This document shows, piece by piece, positions 1 to 5,973 of a DNA stretch of 5,973 bases. Location of the stretch: contig CATPCA010000395.1 of the NCBI GenBank assembly GCA_955652545.1, positions 1-5,973 of the forward strand, written 5' to 3'. The notes below the pieces were generated by a model. That model was not told the DNA's origin. It saw nothing but the letters and a program-made list of their open reading frames with translations, and made no database searches. How positions within the stretch are numbered: position 1 is the first letter of the stretch; each line of letters begins with the position of its first letter. A program made the translations under genes and the position numbers. The DNA is from Candidatus Dormiibacterota bacterium. Lineage in GTDB: Bacteria; Chloroflexota; Dormibacteria; UBA8260.

Positions 1-1179
1 GCAGCCCACGGGCCCGCGCACCTGGAGCCGGCCGACGACATTGTCGGGCGCCGCCTGTCCGTCCTCGTCGACGACGCGCGCGCGAAAACCGGGGACGGCT
101 CGTCCTGTCGCGCCGGGGCGGATGTCGTCGCCGGAGGCCGAGATGAAGATGTGCAGCATCTCGGTGGCGCCGATACCGTCAATGCTGCGCAGGCGGGTTG
201 CCGCCCGCCAGGCATCCCACGTCGCTGCTGGCAGGTGTTCGCCGGCGGAAACACAGTGTTCGAGGGACGTGAGCCGGATCTCGGGCAGTCGTAGCATCGC
301 GCGATAGGCCGTCGGCGCGGTGAAGAGCGCCGTGGCACCGTGTCGCCCGATCGCTTCGGCGAGCAATGGCGGAGCCGTCTTCTCGATGAGCAGGCTGGCT
401 CCTCCGCAGCGCAGCGGGAACACCACCATGCCGCCGAGCCCGTAGGTGAATGCCATCGGCGGGCTGGCGACAAACAGGCTGTCCTGGTGGGGACGCAGCA
501 CGCGGCTCGAGAAGGTATCGGCGATGGCGAGAACGTCGCGATGGAAGTGCATGCATCCCTTGGGCCTGCCGGTGGTCCCCGACGTGAACGCGATCAACGC
601 CACGTCGTCGGCGGCAGTTGCAACGGCTGTGAACGTGTCCGGCTTGGTACGCGACCTGGCGACCAGGCCGTCGGCCCCGGGATCGCCGACGGTGACGGTT
701 GGCATGCCACCGGTGCCGCCGGTGACGAGCTCATCCGCCAGGCCGGCGTCGCAGATCGCCACGGATGGCAGAGATGCGTCGATGACCGGGCGGAGCTCAC
801 CGGCGCGGAGGAGCGGCATCGTGCTGACCACCACGCCTCCCGCCTTGAGGACGGCGAGCCAGCACGCCACCTGCCACGGGTTGTTGGTACCGCGAAGCAG
901 CACACGATTGCCGGGAACCAGGCCGAGGTCGTCGACGAGGACGTGAGCGATCTGGTTGGTGTGACGGATCAGGTCGGCGTACGTCCACGTCGCCTCGTCG
1001 GTGACCAGGCAGCGGCGGTTGCCGCCGATCCGCGCCGCGGTGGCATCGAGCAGCTCATGGGCGCAGTTGAGGTGCTCGGGGTAGGTCAGCTCCGGCAGCT
1101 CGAAGATGAGCTCCGGCCACTGCTCGCGGGGCGGGAGGTGATCCCTGGCAAAGGTGTCGACGTGACCGGAGTGGGGGAT
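1..1179 (-). CDS. Aryl/acyl-CoA ligase, benzoate / 2-aminobenzoate-CoA ligase type (3' end beyond window)
   Basis: This is an AMP-forming (ANL superfamily) ligase that would activate an aromatic carboxylate, via an acyl-adenylate, to its CoA thioester in the cytoplasm. The frame is open from an in-frame TGA at 1230-1228 to base 1, giving 393 codons if counted from an ATC at 1179-1177. The N-terminus carries HVDTFARDHLPP, which I recognise from 2-aminobenzoate/benzoate-CoA ligases. The P-loop-like A3 motif TSGTTGRPKG lies at residues 199-208, the A5 motif GIGATEML at 335-342 and RPGATGRAVPG at 354-364. The family is about 520-540 residues long, so the C-terminal lid domain with the A7/A8 motifs and catalytic lysine lies off the left edge. 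There is no in-frame ATG, GTG or TTG before the GTG of residue 93, which would delete conserved sequence. I place the start at the ATC nine bases after GAGGAG, but this is uncertain. The gene is divergent from the kinase. The family call is strong; the exact acid (benzoate, anthranilate or another) is not determined. Confidence 0.88.
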   Translation of the reverse strand, partial: MPHSGHVDTFARDHLPPREQWPELIFELPELTYPEHLNCAHELLDATAARIGGNRRCLVTDEATWTYADLIRHTNQIAHVLVDDLGLVPGNRVLLRGTNNPWQVACWLAVLKAGGVVVSTMPLLRAGELRPVIDASLPSVAICDAGLADELVTGGTGGMPTVTVGDPGADGLVARSRTKPDTFTAVATAADDVALIAFTSGTTGRPKGCMHFHRDVLAIADTFSSRVLRPHQDSLFVASPPMAFTYGLGGMVVFPLRCGGASLLIEKTAPPLLAEAIGRHGATALFTAPTAYRAMLRLPEIRLTSLEHCVSAGEHLPAATWDAWRAATRLRSIDGIGATEMLHIFISASGDDIRPGATGRAVPGFRARVVDEDGQAAPDNVVGRLQVRGPVGC

Positions 1180-1188
1180 CTGAGTTGT

Positions 1189-1194
1189 CTCCTC
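1189..1194 (-). promoter_or_regulatory. Shine-Dalgarno GAGGAG of the CoA ligase
   Basis: GAGGAG on the minus strand is a good match to the anti-Shine-Dalgarno. It lies nine bases before an in-frame ATC and directly before the codons leading into the conserved ligase N-terminus. No ATG, GTG or TTG lies at a usable distance in the ligase frame, so this site is the main evidence for where translation begins. Confidence 0.6.
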
Positions 1195-1201
1195 GCGGCG
1201 G

Positions 1202-1231
1202 ACGCTACCACGCTGTTGTGACGGTCGTCAA
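1202..1231 (-). promoter_or_regulatory. Putative housekeeping-type promoter of the CoA ligase
   Basis: On the minus strand, TTGACG (1231-1226) is followed after 18 bases by TAGCGT (1207-1202). This matches the -35 TTGACN and -10 TANNNT pattern of actinobacterial vegetative promoters. Transcription would start near 1195, giving a very short leader of about 16 bases that includes the GAGGAG site. This makes an upstream start codon for the ligase unlikely. It is read by eye and has no experimental support. Confidence 0.5.
1219..1230. repeat. Small perfect palindrome, candidate operator
   Basis: TGACG, two bases, then CGTCA form a perfect inverted repeat in the divergent intergenic region. It overlaps the putative -35 box of the ligase promoter, so a dimeric regulator bound there could block the ligase and perhaps also affect the kinase. 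Five-base arms can arise by chance and no regulator gene lies in the window, so this is only a candidate. Confidence 0.3.
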
Positions 1232-1271
1232 GAACCCGTCATGGTGCCAGGTGCCGTCGGCGCGGATCGAC

Positions 1272-1276
1272 AGGGG
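1272..1276 (+). promoter_or_regulatory. Shine-Dalgarno AGGGG of the ROK kinase
   Basis: AGGGG lies five bases before the ATG at 1282 and eight before the ATG at 1285. It supports one of these two starts over the third ATG at 1291. No convincing plus-strand promoter was found; TTGTGA at 1216-1221 with CATGGT at 1240-1245 is only a weak candidate. Confidence 0.5.
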
Positions 1277-1281
1277 CTACC

Positions 1282-2073
1282 ATGATGGGGATGAGTCCAA
1301 GCACGCTCGCCATCGACATCGGAGGCACCGGGCTCAAGGCGGTCGTGCTCGGGCCGTCGGGCGCCATGACATGCGACCGGGTGCGGGTGCCGACCCCGTA
1401 CCCACTGTCGCCCGCCGTCCTGGTGGCCACGCTCGCGACCCTGGTCGGACAGCTGCCGACGTTCGACAGGGTGTCGGTCGGTTTCCCCGGCGTCGTACGC
1501 GAGGGCCGGGTGCTGTCGGCCCCGGAGTTTGTCTGCAGGGACGGCGCCGTCGGAACAGTCGACCCCAAGCTCGTCGCGGCGTGGCAGGGCCACGACCTCG
1601 CCGCGTCGATCCAAGCCTCATTCCATAGCCCCACCAGGGTCGCGAACGACGCCGACGTCCAGGGCGCTGCAGTGGTCGACGGAAAAGGAGTCGAGCTGGT
1701 CATCACGCTCGGCACCGCGGTGGGCACTGCACTGTTCGCGGACGGTCACGTTTGCTCGCATCTCGAGTTCGCTCACCACCCCTTTCGCAAGGGCGAGACA
1801 TACAACCAGCAATTGGGGAATGCGGCCCGCAAGCGCCTGTCGAGCAAGAAGTGGAACAGGCGGGTCAGGCTTGCGGTGCAGACACTCGACCGTCTCACCT
1901 TCTTCGACCACGTCTACGTCGGTGGCGGCAACTCCTCGCATGTGACCATCGACCTGGGACCGAAGTCGTCACTGGTCGACAACGCCGCTGGGCTCCTGGG
2001 CGGCGTCAAGCTCTGGGGGCCGGCTTTCGATTCCGTGCCGACGCCAACAGTCAGGCGGTCTCGCCGATACTGA
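1282..2073 (+). CDS. ROK-family sugar kinase, polyphosphate glucokinase-like
   Basis: This is a 263-residue cytoplasmic ROK protein in the size range of polyphosphate/ATP glucokinases, which phosphorylate glucose to glucose 6-phosphate. The phosphate-1 motif DIGGTGLK is at residues 12-19. NDAD at 122-125 provides the expected catalytic base D125. A phosphate-2 segment TLGTAVGTAL is at 142-151, the sugar-contact motif EFAH (family ExGH) at 162-165 and GGG at 214-216. The cysteine cluster that binds zinc in many ROK repressors and kinases is absent, as in polyphosphate glucokinases. Two family glycines appear as alanine, in the phosphate-2 segment (usually LGTGxG) and in ExGH. There is no DNA-binding domain, so it is an enzyme rather than a ROK repressor. 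ATGs at 1282, 1285 and 1291 compete as starts, and the Shine-Dalgarno favours the first two. About 18 residues follow the usual C-terminal GGVKLW-like end and run into the 3' end of the convergent permease gene. The phosphoryl donor (ATP or polyphosphate) and the sugar are not determined. Confidence 0.85.
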   Translation: MMGMSPSTLAIDIGGTGLKAVVLGPSGAMTCDRVRVPTPYPLSPAVLVATLATLVGQLPTFDRVSVGFPGVVREGRVLSAPEFVCRDGAVGTVDPKLVAAWQGHDLAASIQASFHSPTRVANDADVQGAAVVDGKGVELVITLGTAVGTALFADGHVCSHLEFAHHPFRKGETYNQQLGNAARKRLSSKKWNRRVRLAVQTLDRLTFFDHVYVGGGNSSHVTIDLGPKSSLVDNAAGLLGGVKLWGPAFDSVPTPTVRRSRRY

Positions 2074-2074
2074 C
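2050..2074. terminator. Possible bidirectional hairpin at the convergent gene ends
   Basis: GTCAG (2050-2054) pairs with CTGAC (2070-2074). Inside it GCG (2055-2057) pairs with CGC (2062-2064) around a GTCT loop, with a five-base bulge on one side. It sits exactly where the kinase and permease genes end and overlap, and could end transcription from both sides. There is no T-tract on either strand and the stem is interrupted, so the terminator call is weak. Confidence 0.25.
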
Positions 2075-2854
2075 GGCGTCGCTCGCCACTCGCTGGGCGA
2101 TGTACACCGGGATCGCGGATAGGAGGATGACTCCGAACGCCACGGCATTGACGATCGGCAGCTGGTTGGGCCGCGACAGGTTGGCGAAGATCCAGATGGG
2201 CAGGGTTTCGTGTGATCCTGCGGTGAACGTCGTCACCACGATCTCGTCGAACGACAGCGCGAAGGCGAGAAGCGCACCGGCGAGAAGCGCCGAACGAATC
2301 ACCGGGAAGGTGACGTGGCGGAACGTCTGCCAAGGATCCGCCCCGAGGTCGGCCGACGCCTCGACCAGGGATCCCGAGGTGCGGCGCAAGCGGGCGATGA
2401 CGTTGTTGTAGACGACGACCACGCAGAACGTGGCGTGGCCGATCACCAGCGTCAGCAGGGTCAGGCCGCCGAACAGCGTCCGAAAGGTCGCGTTCAACGC
2501 AATGCCGGTGACGATTCCCGGCAGAGCGATGGGCAGGATCACCAGGAATGACACGGCGCTGCGCCCGAAAAAACGGTAGCGGTGGACCGCGGCCGCGAGC
2601 AGGCTTCCGAGCACGAGCGCGATGGCGGTGGCCACCAGGCCTACCTCGACCGACAGGACGATGGCGTCGCGGGCTCCGGGGTTGCTGATGGCATCCCCGA
2701 TCCACTTCATCGTGAAGCCGGCGATCGGCCACCTCTGGCTGCGCGAGGGGTTGAACGCGTACAGGACGACCAGGATCAGCGGGATGTAGATGACCAGCAG
2801 CAGGCAGCCGGTGGCCACGCCGAGCAGGCGGCGCAGCCGCGGCGACACGTACAC
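2051..2854 (-). CDS. potC: ABC transporter permease, PotC/YdcV type
   Basis: This is a 267-residue inner-membrane subunit of a polyamine-type ABC importer, the second permease of the pair. I see six hydrophobic segments, near residues 10-33, 66-90, 100-122, 131-152, 186-208 and 235-255. The cytoplasmic EAA loop that docks on the ATPase is EASADLGADPWQTFRHV at 165-181. Length and topology are normal for the PotC half. The start is a GTG at 2854, two bases after the stop of the upstream permease, with a weak AAGGCG (2868-2863) eight bases before it. It is therefore very probably co-transcribed and translationally coupled. Its last 23 bases overlap the end of the plus-strand kinase gene. The substrate follows the binding protein; polyamine is the family default, not shown here. 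Confidence 0.92.
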   Translation of the reverse strand: MYVSPRLRRLLGVATGCLLLVIYIPLILVVLYAFNPSRSQRWPIAGFTMKWIGDAISNPGARDAIVLSVEVGLVATAIALVLGSLLAAAVHRYRFFGRSAVSFLVILPIALPGIVTGIALNATFRTLFGGLTLLTLVIGHATFCVVVVYNNVIARLRRTSGSLVEASADLGADPWQTFRHVTFPVIRSALLAGALLAFALSFDEIVVTTFTAGSHETLPIWIFANLSRPNQLPIVNAVAFGVILLSAIPVYIAQRVASDAVSIGETA

Positions 2855-2856
2855 GA

Positions 2857-3756
2857 CTACAGCGCCTTGAACGCGCCCGCCCGGCGGGCCAGGGCGAGGT
2901 AGATGAGCATGACCACCACCGGCACGGTGGCGAATGCCGCGGCGAGCGGGAGATCCCCGCTGACGCCCTGGTTGCTGTAGACCACGCTGCCGATGAACTG
3001 GGTGCTCGATACCTGGCTGACTGCGATGTAGTCACCCAGCGTCAGCGAAAAGGTGAAGATCGACCCGGCGACCAGCGCCGGGAGAACGAGCGGGACGACC
3101 ACGTGACGGAAGGTCGCCCAGGTGCGCGCCCCGAGGTCGGTCGACGCTTCGAGCAGGGACGTGGGCAGTCGCTCAAAGCCGGCGGCGAGCGGGAGGATCA
3201 TGTACGGCAGCCAGATGTACGACAGCACCAGGTACACCGCGACGTCGCCGAAGCCGGGCCCGGACAGGTGGAATGGTTTCAGCACCCAGTTGAGGACGCC
3301 TCCTTCTGAGAGGATCAGGCGCCACGCGAGGATCTTCACGAGGTAGCTCGTCCAGAGCGGCATGAGCACGGCCATGCCGAGCACCGCTCTCATGCGCCGG
3401 CCGGCCAGCTTGCCCATGACGAATGCGATGGGCAGAGCCACGATCGCGTCCGTGACGGTGACCAGGACCGCGATCAGGATGGTGCGTCCGGCGATGCTCC
3501 TGTACACGGGGTCGGCGAGCAGCTGCCCGAAGTTCTCCAGCGTGAAGGTCTTGGTGACGCTGAAGGTGATGTCGCTGTCGTAGTGCCAGAAAGCAGCGGC
3601 GAAGAGGAGCGCCAGCGAGCCGAGATAGAGGACGCCGAGCCAGCCCAGCGGCGGGGTGAGCAGGCCCGCCAGGCGGAGCCTCGGGTGGCGCTCGAGGCTC
3701 CGCGCGACACGACGGAAGGATCCGCCTCCGACCCGCGGTCGGACGTGGTCGCTCAT
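2857..3756 (-). CDS. potB: ABC transporter permease, PotB/YdcU type
   Basis: This is a 299-residue inner-membrane subunit, the first permease of the importer. A basic N-terminal tail of about 30 residues precedes the first hydrophobic segment (about 31-56). Others lie near 91-115, 124-147, 172-193, 221-243 and 268-290. The EAA loop is EASTDLGARTWATFRHV at 203-219, matching the equivalent loop of its partner. A long periplasmic stretch with FTLENFGQLL (71-80) after the first helix is usual for PotB relatives. The ATG at 3756 is the only reasonable start; no in-frame alternative lies nearby. It lacks a good Shine-Dalgarno, since the only AGGAA (3777-3773) is 16 bases away. A 43-bp gap separates it from the binding-protein gene, and only two bases separate it from the next permease. 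Confidence 0.92.
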   Translation of the reverse strand: MSDHVRPRVGGGSFRRVARSLERHPRLRLAGLLTPPLGWLGVLYLGSLALLFAAAFWHYDSDITFSVTKTFTLENFGQLLADPVYRSIAGRTILIAVLVTVTDAIVALPIAFVMGKLAGRRMRAVLGMAVLMPLWTSYLVKILAWRLILSEGGVLNWVLKPFHLSGPGFGDVAVYLVLSYIWLPYMILPLAAGFERLPTSLLEASTDLGARTWATFRHVVVPLVLPALVAGSIFTFSLTLGDYIAVSQVSSTQFIGSVVYSNQGVSGDLPLAAAFATVPVVVMLIYLALARRAGAFKAL

Positions 3757-3799
3757 CGTTGGTGGGTCACAATTCCTGGGGCTTCACACCATGCGGCGG
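3757..3799 (-). other. Gap between binding-protein and permease genes
   Basis: This 43-bp gap is the largest inside the operon. It contains no reading frame of note, no strong hairpin and no good Shine-Dalgarno for the permease; a four-base GGTG/CACC pairing is too weak to call. It is the natural place to look for an RNA processing site that would let the binding protein be made in excess over the permeases, but nothing in the sequence proves that. Confidence 0.4.
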
Positions 3800-4984
3800 C
3801 TAGCCTTTGATGTCCGTCCAGGCCTGCAGCCAGTCCTGGTAGCCCTTGCAGACCTTGCCGCGGCTGTCACCACAGTCGCTCAGCGGCACCTTCCACAGCG
3901 ACAGCCCGTGGAGGTAGGCGGTGTCGGAGACATGGTACGTCTGGCAGAAGTTGGCGTCGGTTTGCGCGATGACCGGACAGGCCTTGAGGTTGGCGGGGGC
4001 CTCCCCGAACCACTGCGCAACCTGCGCCTGGATTTCGGGTCTGGTGATCCAGTTCATCCACATGTACATGCAGTTGGGATGCTTGGCCTGCGACGACACC
4101 ATCCAGGTGTCGGACCAGCCCGTCGAGCCCTCCTTGGGGACGATCGCCGCCACCGGCGTGGGGCTCTTGTCGGTGAGCAGCAGGTTGGTGATCACCTGCC
4201 AGGTTGTGCCCATCACAGTGTCGCCGTTGGCGAACGCGGACTGTGCCTTGGTGTAGTCCGACCAGTACTGCCCGACCACGGTGCGCTGCTTCTTGAGCAG
4301 GGCAACGGTCGCCTGGAACTGCGCGTTGTCCAGCTCGTACGGGTCGGTGATGTGCAGGTCGGGCCGTGTCGACTTGAGGTACAGCGCTGCATCGGCGATG
4401 TAGATCGGATCGTCGTACGCGGTGATGTGCCCCTTGTACGGGGAGTTCGCGTCGAAGACCACACCCCAGGAGGTGGGGGCCGGGTGGACCACGTCGGTGC
4501 GGTACATGAGCAGGTTCGCCCCCCAGCCGTGGGGAACGCCGTAGTGGACGCCCTGGTACGTGTTGTACGGCTGGTCCTTGAGCGCAGCGTTGATGTCGGA
4601 GTAGTTGGTGAGCAGGTTGGTGTTGACCGGCGCGGCCGCGCCGCCGACCATGAGGCGCAGGGTGGCGTTGCCCGAAGCGGACACACCGTCGTACTGGCCG
4701 GTCTGCATCAGCGACACCATCTCGTCCGACGTCCCGGCGATCTTGGCGTTGGTGACGCACCCGGTCTGCTTCTGGAACGGGGTCACCCAATCGACCTTGG
4801 GGTCGTTGGCGCCGCTCTCGGCGTACCCGGTCCAGACGATGATGTTGAGCGCGCCCTCACCCTTGCCGATGCTGGCGGGACCGGTGTTTGCCGGCGTGCT
4901 TGCGCCGCTGGCGCCGCCGCACGCGGCCGTGACCAGCGCCAGGCTGAGCGCGGCGATCAGAGGTGGGCCGGTGTGTCTGGTCAT
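3800..4984 (-). CDS. potD: Lipoprotein solute-binding protein, PotD/YdcS type
   Basis: This 394-residue extracellular binding protein captures the solute and hands it to the two permeases. A short basic start and hydrophobic segment (residues 8-20) lead to VTAAC, with the lipid-attachment Cys at residue 22, then a Gly/Ser/Ala/Pro linker. The bilobal PotD-like fold begins near residue 44. By eye, WTGY at 51-54 corresponds to the PotD pocket WTEY, W262 to a pocket tryptophan and W290-S-D292 to the PotD W-x-D pair that contacts a ligand amine. [11 protein letters not shown] (191-201) occupies the hinge-region segment, where a PotD glutamate appears to be Tyr. Six further cysteines (76, 305, 336, 347, 371, 379) could form disulfides. 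The start overlaps the ATPase stop as ATGA, and a strong GGGGGAGG lies seven bases upstream. Family membership is firm; polyamine as ligand is likely but unproven. Confidence 0.92.
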   Translation of the reverse strand: MTRHTGPPLIAALSLALVTAACGGASGASTPANTGPASIGKGEGALNIIVWTGYAESGANDPKVDWVTPFQKQTGCVTNAKIAGTSDEMVSLMQTGQYDGVSASGNATLRLMVGGAAAPVNTNLLTNYSDINAALKDQPYNTYQGVHYGVPHGWGANLLMYRTDVVHPAPTSWGVVFDANSPYKGHITAYDDPIYIADAALYLKSTRPDLHITDPYELDNAQFQATVALLKKQRTVVGQYWSDYTKAQSAFANGDTVMGTTWQVITNLLLTDKSPTPVAAIVPKEGSTGWSDTWMVSSQAKHPNCMYMWMNWITRPEIQAQVAQWFGEAPANLKACPVIAQTDANFCQTYHVSDTAYLHGLSLWKVPLSDCGDSRGKVCKGYQDWLQAWTDIKG

Positions 4985-5973
4985 GCGGTTGCCTCCCCCG
5001 GGACGTGGTCGGATGAGTGTTGGGTCAGGGTCAGTGTGCTGTCGCGCGGCCAGGCCAGACGAACCTCTCGCCCGACCCGCGATCGGGCCTCCATCGAGGA
5101 GGTCGCCAGGTTCTGCTGGACGACGGTCATGCGTGCGGCGCCGCCGACGTCCACGATGTATCGCGTCTCAGCACCGAGGTAGATGACGTCGCGGATGACC
5201 CCGACGACGCTGTAATCGGCCGGCTCTGCCGGGTCGTGCGGATCGAGCATCCGGATCTTCTCGGGTCGTACCGTGTGACGCTGCGCGTCACCGATCACCG
5301 TGCGCGCGAATTCCCCTTCGATGATGTTGGAGGTGCCGACGAAACCGGCGACGAACGGCGTAGCCGGCGAGTCATAGATGTCGTCCGGCGTCCCCACCTG
5401 CTCGAGGCTGCCGGCGTTGAACACGGCGATGCGATTGCTCATGGCCAGCGCCTCGTTCTGGTCGTGGGTGACGAAGATGAAGGTGATGCCCACCCGCCGC
5501 TGGATCTCCTTGAGCTCGACCTGCATCTCTTCACGCAACTTGAGGTCCAGCGCGCCGAGCGGCTCATCGAGGAGGAGCACGCGGGGGCGGTTGACCAGAG
5601 CACGCGCCAGCGCGACCCGCTGCCTCTGGCCGCCGCTGAGCTGAAACGGCTTGCGGATGTCGTAGCCGTCGAGGCGCACGGTGTGCAACGCTTCCGCCAC
5701 GCGCGCGGCCCGCTCGTGTCTCGGGACATGGCGCACCATCAGTCCGTACCCCACGTTCTCGGCAACCGTCATGTGAGGGAACAGGGCGTAGTCCTGGAAG
5801 ACCGTGTTGACGTCGCGGTCGAAGGCGGGGATGTCGGTGACGTCCTCTCCGTACAGGCGGATCCGGCCGCGCGTCTGCCGCTCGAAGCCCGCGATCAGTC
5901 GCAGCATGGTGGTCTTTCCTGAGCCGGAGGGCCCGAGGAGGCAGAAGAACTCGCCATCGACGATGTCCAGGGA
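4981..5973 (-). CDS. potA: ABC transporter ATPase, PotA type (5' end beyond window)
   Basis: This cytoplasmic ATPase drives the importer. The frame is open to the right edge: 22 codons precede the first in-window ATG at 5907 and include half of the Walker A motif, so that ATG is not the start. Visible residues number 330, and probably 15-25 are missing at the N-terminus, giving a normal PotA length. In visible-fragment numbering, Walker [10 protein letters not shown] is at 14-22, the Q-loop [10 protein letters not shown] at 58-67, the signature LSGGQRQRV at 112-120, Walker B VLLLDEP with D-loop ALD at 132-143 and the switch histidine FVTHD at 167-171. All catalytic residues are present. From about residue 215 a C-terminal TOBE-type regulatory domain follows, with the typical GTSNIIEG and VRPEKIRM segments. 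The stop overlaps the binding-protein start by four bases. It leads the part of the operon seen here; its promoter is outside the window. Confidence 0.95.
   Translation of the reverse strand, partial: SLDIVDGEFFCLLGPSGSGKTTMLRLIAGFERQTRGRIRLYGEDVTDIPAFDRDVNTVFQDYALFPHMTVAENVGYGLMVRHVPRHERAARVAEALHTVRLDGYDIRKPFQLSGGQRQRVALARALVNRPRVLLLDEPLGALDLKLREEMQVELKEIQRRVGITFIFVTHDQNEALAMSNRIAVFNAGSLEQVGTPDDIYDSPATPFVAGFVGTSNIIEGEFARTVIGDAQRHTVRPEKIRMLDPHDPAEPADYSVVGVIRDVIYLGAETRYIVDVGGAARMTVVQQNLATSSMEARSRVGREVRLAWPRDSTLTLTQHSSDHVPGEATA
4992..4999 (-). promoter_or_regulatory. Strong Shine-Dalgarno of the binding-protein gene
   Basis: GGGGGAGG on the minus strand lies seven bases before the ATG at 4984, inside the end of the ATPase gene. 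It is the best ribosome binding site in the operon. Together with the ATGA stop/start overlap it suggests coupled but abundant translation of the binding protein. Confidence 0.65.

Noticed and set aside
901..903. GTG as start of the CoA ligase
   Set aside because: It would remove about 92 residues of conserved N-terminus, has no promoter or ribosome site evidence, and conflicts with the well-placed GAGGAG upstream.
340..1221. Long plus-strand open frame opposite the CoA ligase
   Set aside because: It lies antisense to a frame with clear ligase motifs, and its product is a low-complexity mix rich in Arg, Gly, His and Val with no recognisable domain. This is a usual effect of high GC.
1282..2073. 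ROK protein as a transcriptional repressor
   Set aside because: It has no N-terminal helix-turn-helix domain; the DIGGTG loop begins within the first 20 residues.
1914..3035. 373-codon minus-strand frame across both permease genes
   Set aside because: It is out of frame with both permeases and reads as an Arg/Pro/Ala-rich product without membrane segments, so it is a shadow frame.
3656..5182. 508-codon plus-strand open frame opposite the binding-protein gene
   Set aside because: It spans three real minus-strand genes, has a Val/Gly/Arg/His-rich composition with no motif, and is antisense to well-supported proteins.
5905..5907. ATG as start of the ATPase gene
   Set aside because: It would cut the protein directly after the Walker A GKTT; the frame stays open with conserved sequence up to the window edge, so the true start is outside.
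5017..5922. 301-codon plus-strand open frame opposite the ATPase gene
   Set aside because: It is antisense to an ATPase with every catalytic motif in order and has no recognisable domain.

Overview
This window is GC-rich throughout, and its real reading frames show the strong third-position GC bias of a high-GC bacterium. The lipoprotein-type binding protein, the ATG/GTG starts and the close protein families fit an actinobacterium best. That assignment is inference: there is no rRNA or other marker gene here. No tRNA, rRNA, CRISPR array or insertion sequence was seen.

Layout. Bases 1-1179 (minus strand) hold the N-terminal three quarters of an AMP-forming aryl/acyl-CoA ligase of the benzoate / 2-aminobenzoate-CoA ligase type. 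Its 3' end lies beyond the left edge. A 102-bp divergent intergenic region follows (1180-1281), with a convincing promoter and Shine-Dalgarno for the ligase and a small palindrome. Bases 1282-2073 (plus strand) encode a ROK-family sugar kinase related to polyphosphate glucokinases. Its 3' end overlaps, tail to tail, the last gene of a minus-strand operon that fills the rest of the window. In transcription order that operon is ATPase (5973 to 4981, 5' end missing), lipoprotein binding protein (4984-3800), first permease (3756-2857) and second permease (2854-2051).

How the genes work together. The four operon genes make a complete PotABCD/YdcSTUV-type ABC importer. The binding protein catches a small solute outside the membrane, two six-helix permeases form the channel and the ATPase drives uptake. 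A polyamine or related cationic or amino-acid-derived substrate is the family expectation, but the substrate cannot be read from the sequence. The ligase would activate an aromatic carboxylate to its CoA thioester. The kinase would phosphorylate glucose or a related sugar. No obvious single pathway joins all three units.

I do not see an undescribed multi-gene system here. The points most worth a second look are: the ligase has no ATG, GTG or TTG start in frame before about residue 93, although its promoter, Shine-Dalgarno and conserved N-terminus all look intact; the kinase has Gly-to-Ala changes in two ROK motifs; there is a hairpin at the convergent overlap; and the binding protein has six cysteines in its mature part.
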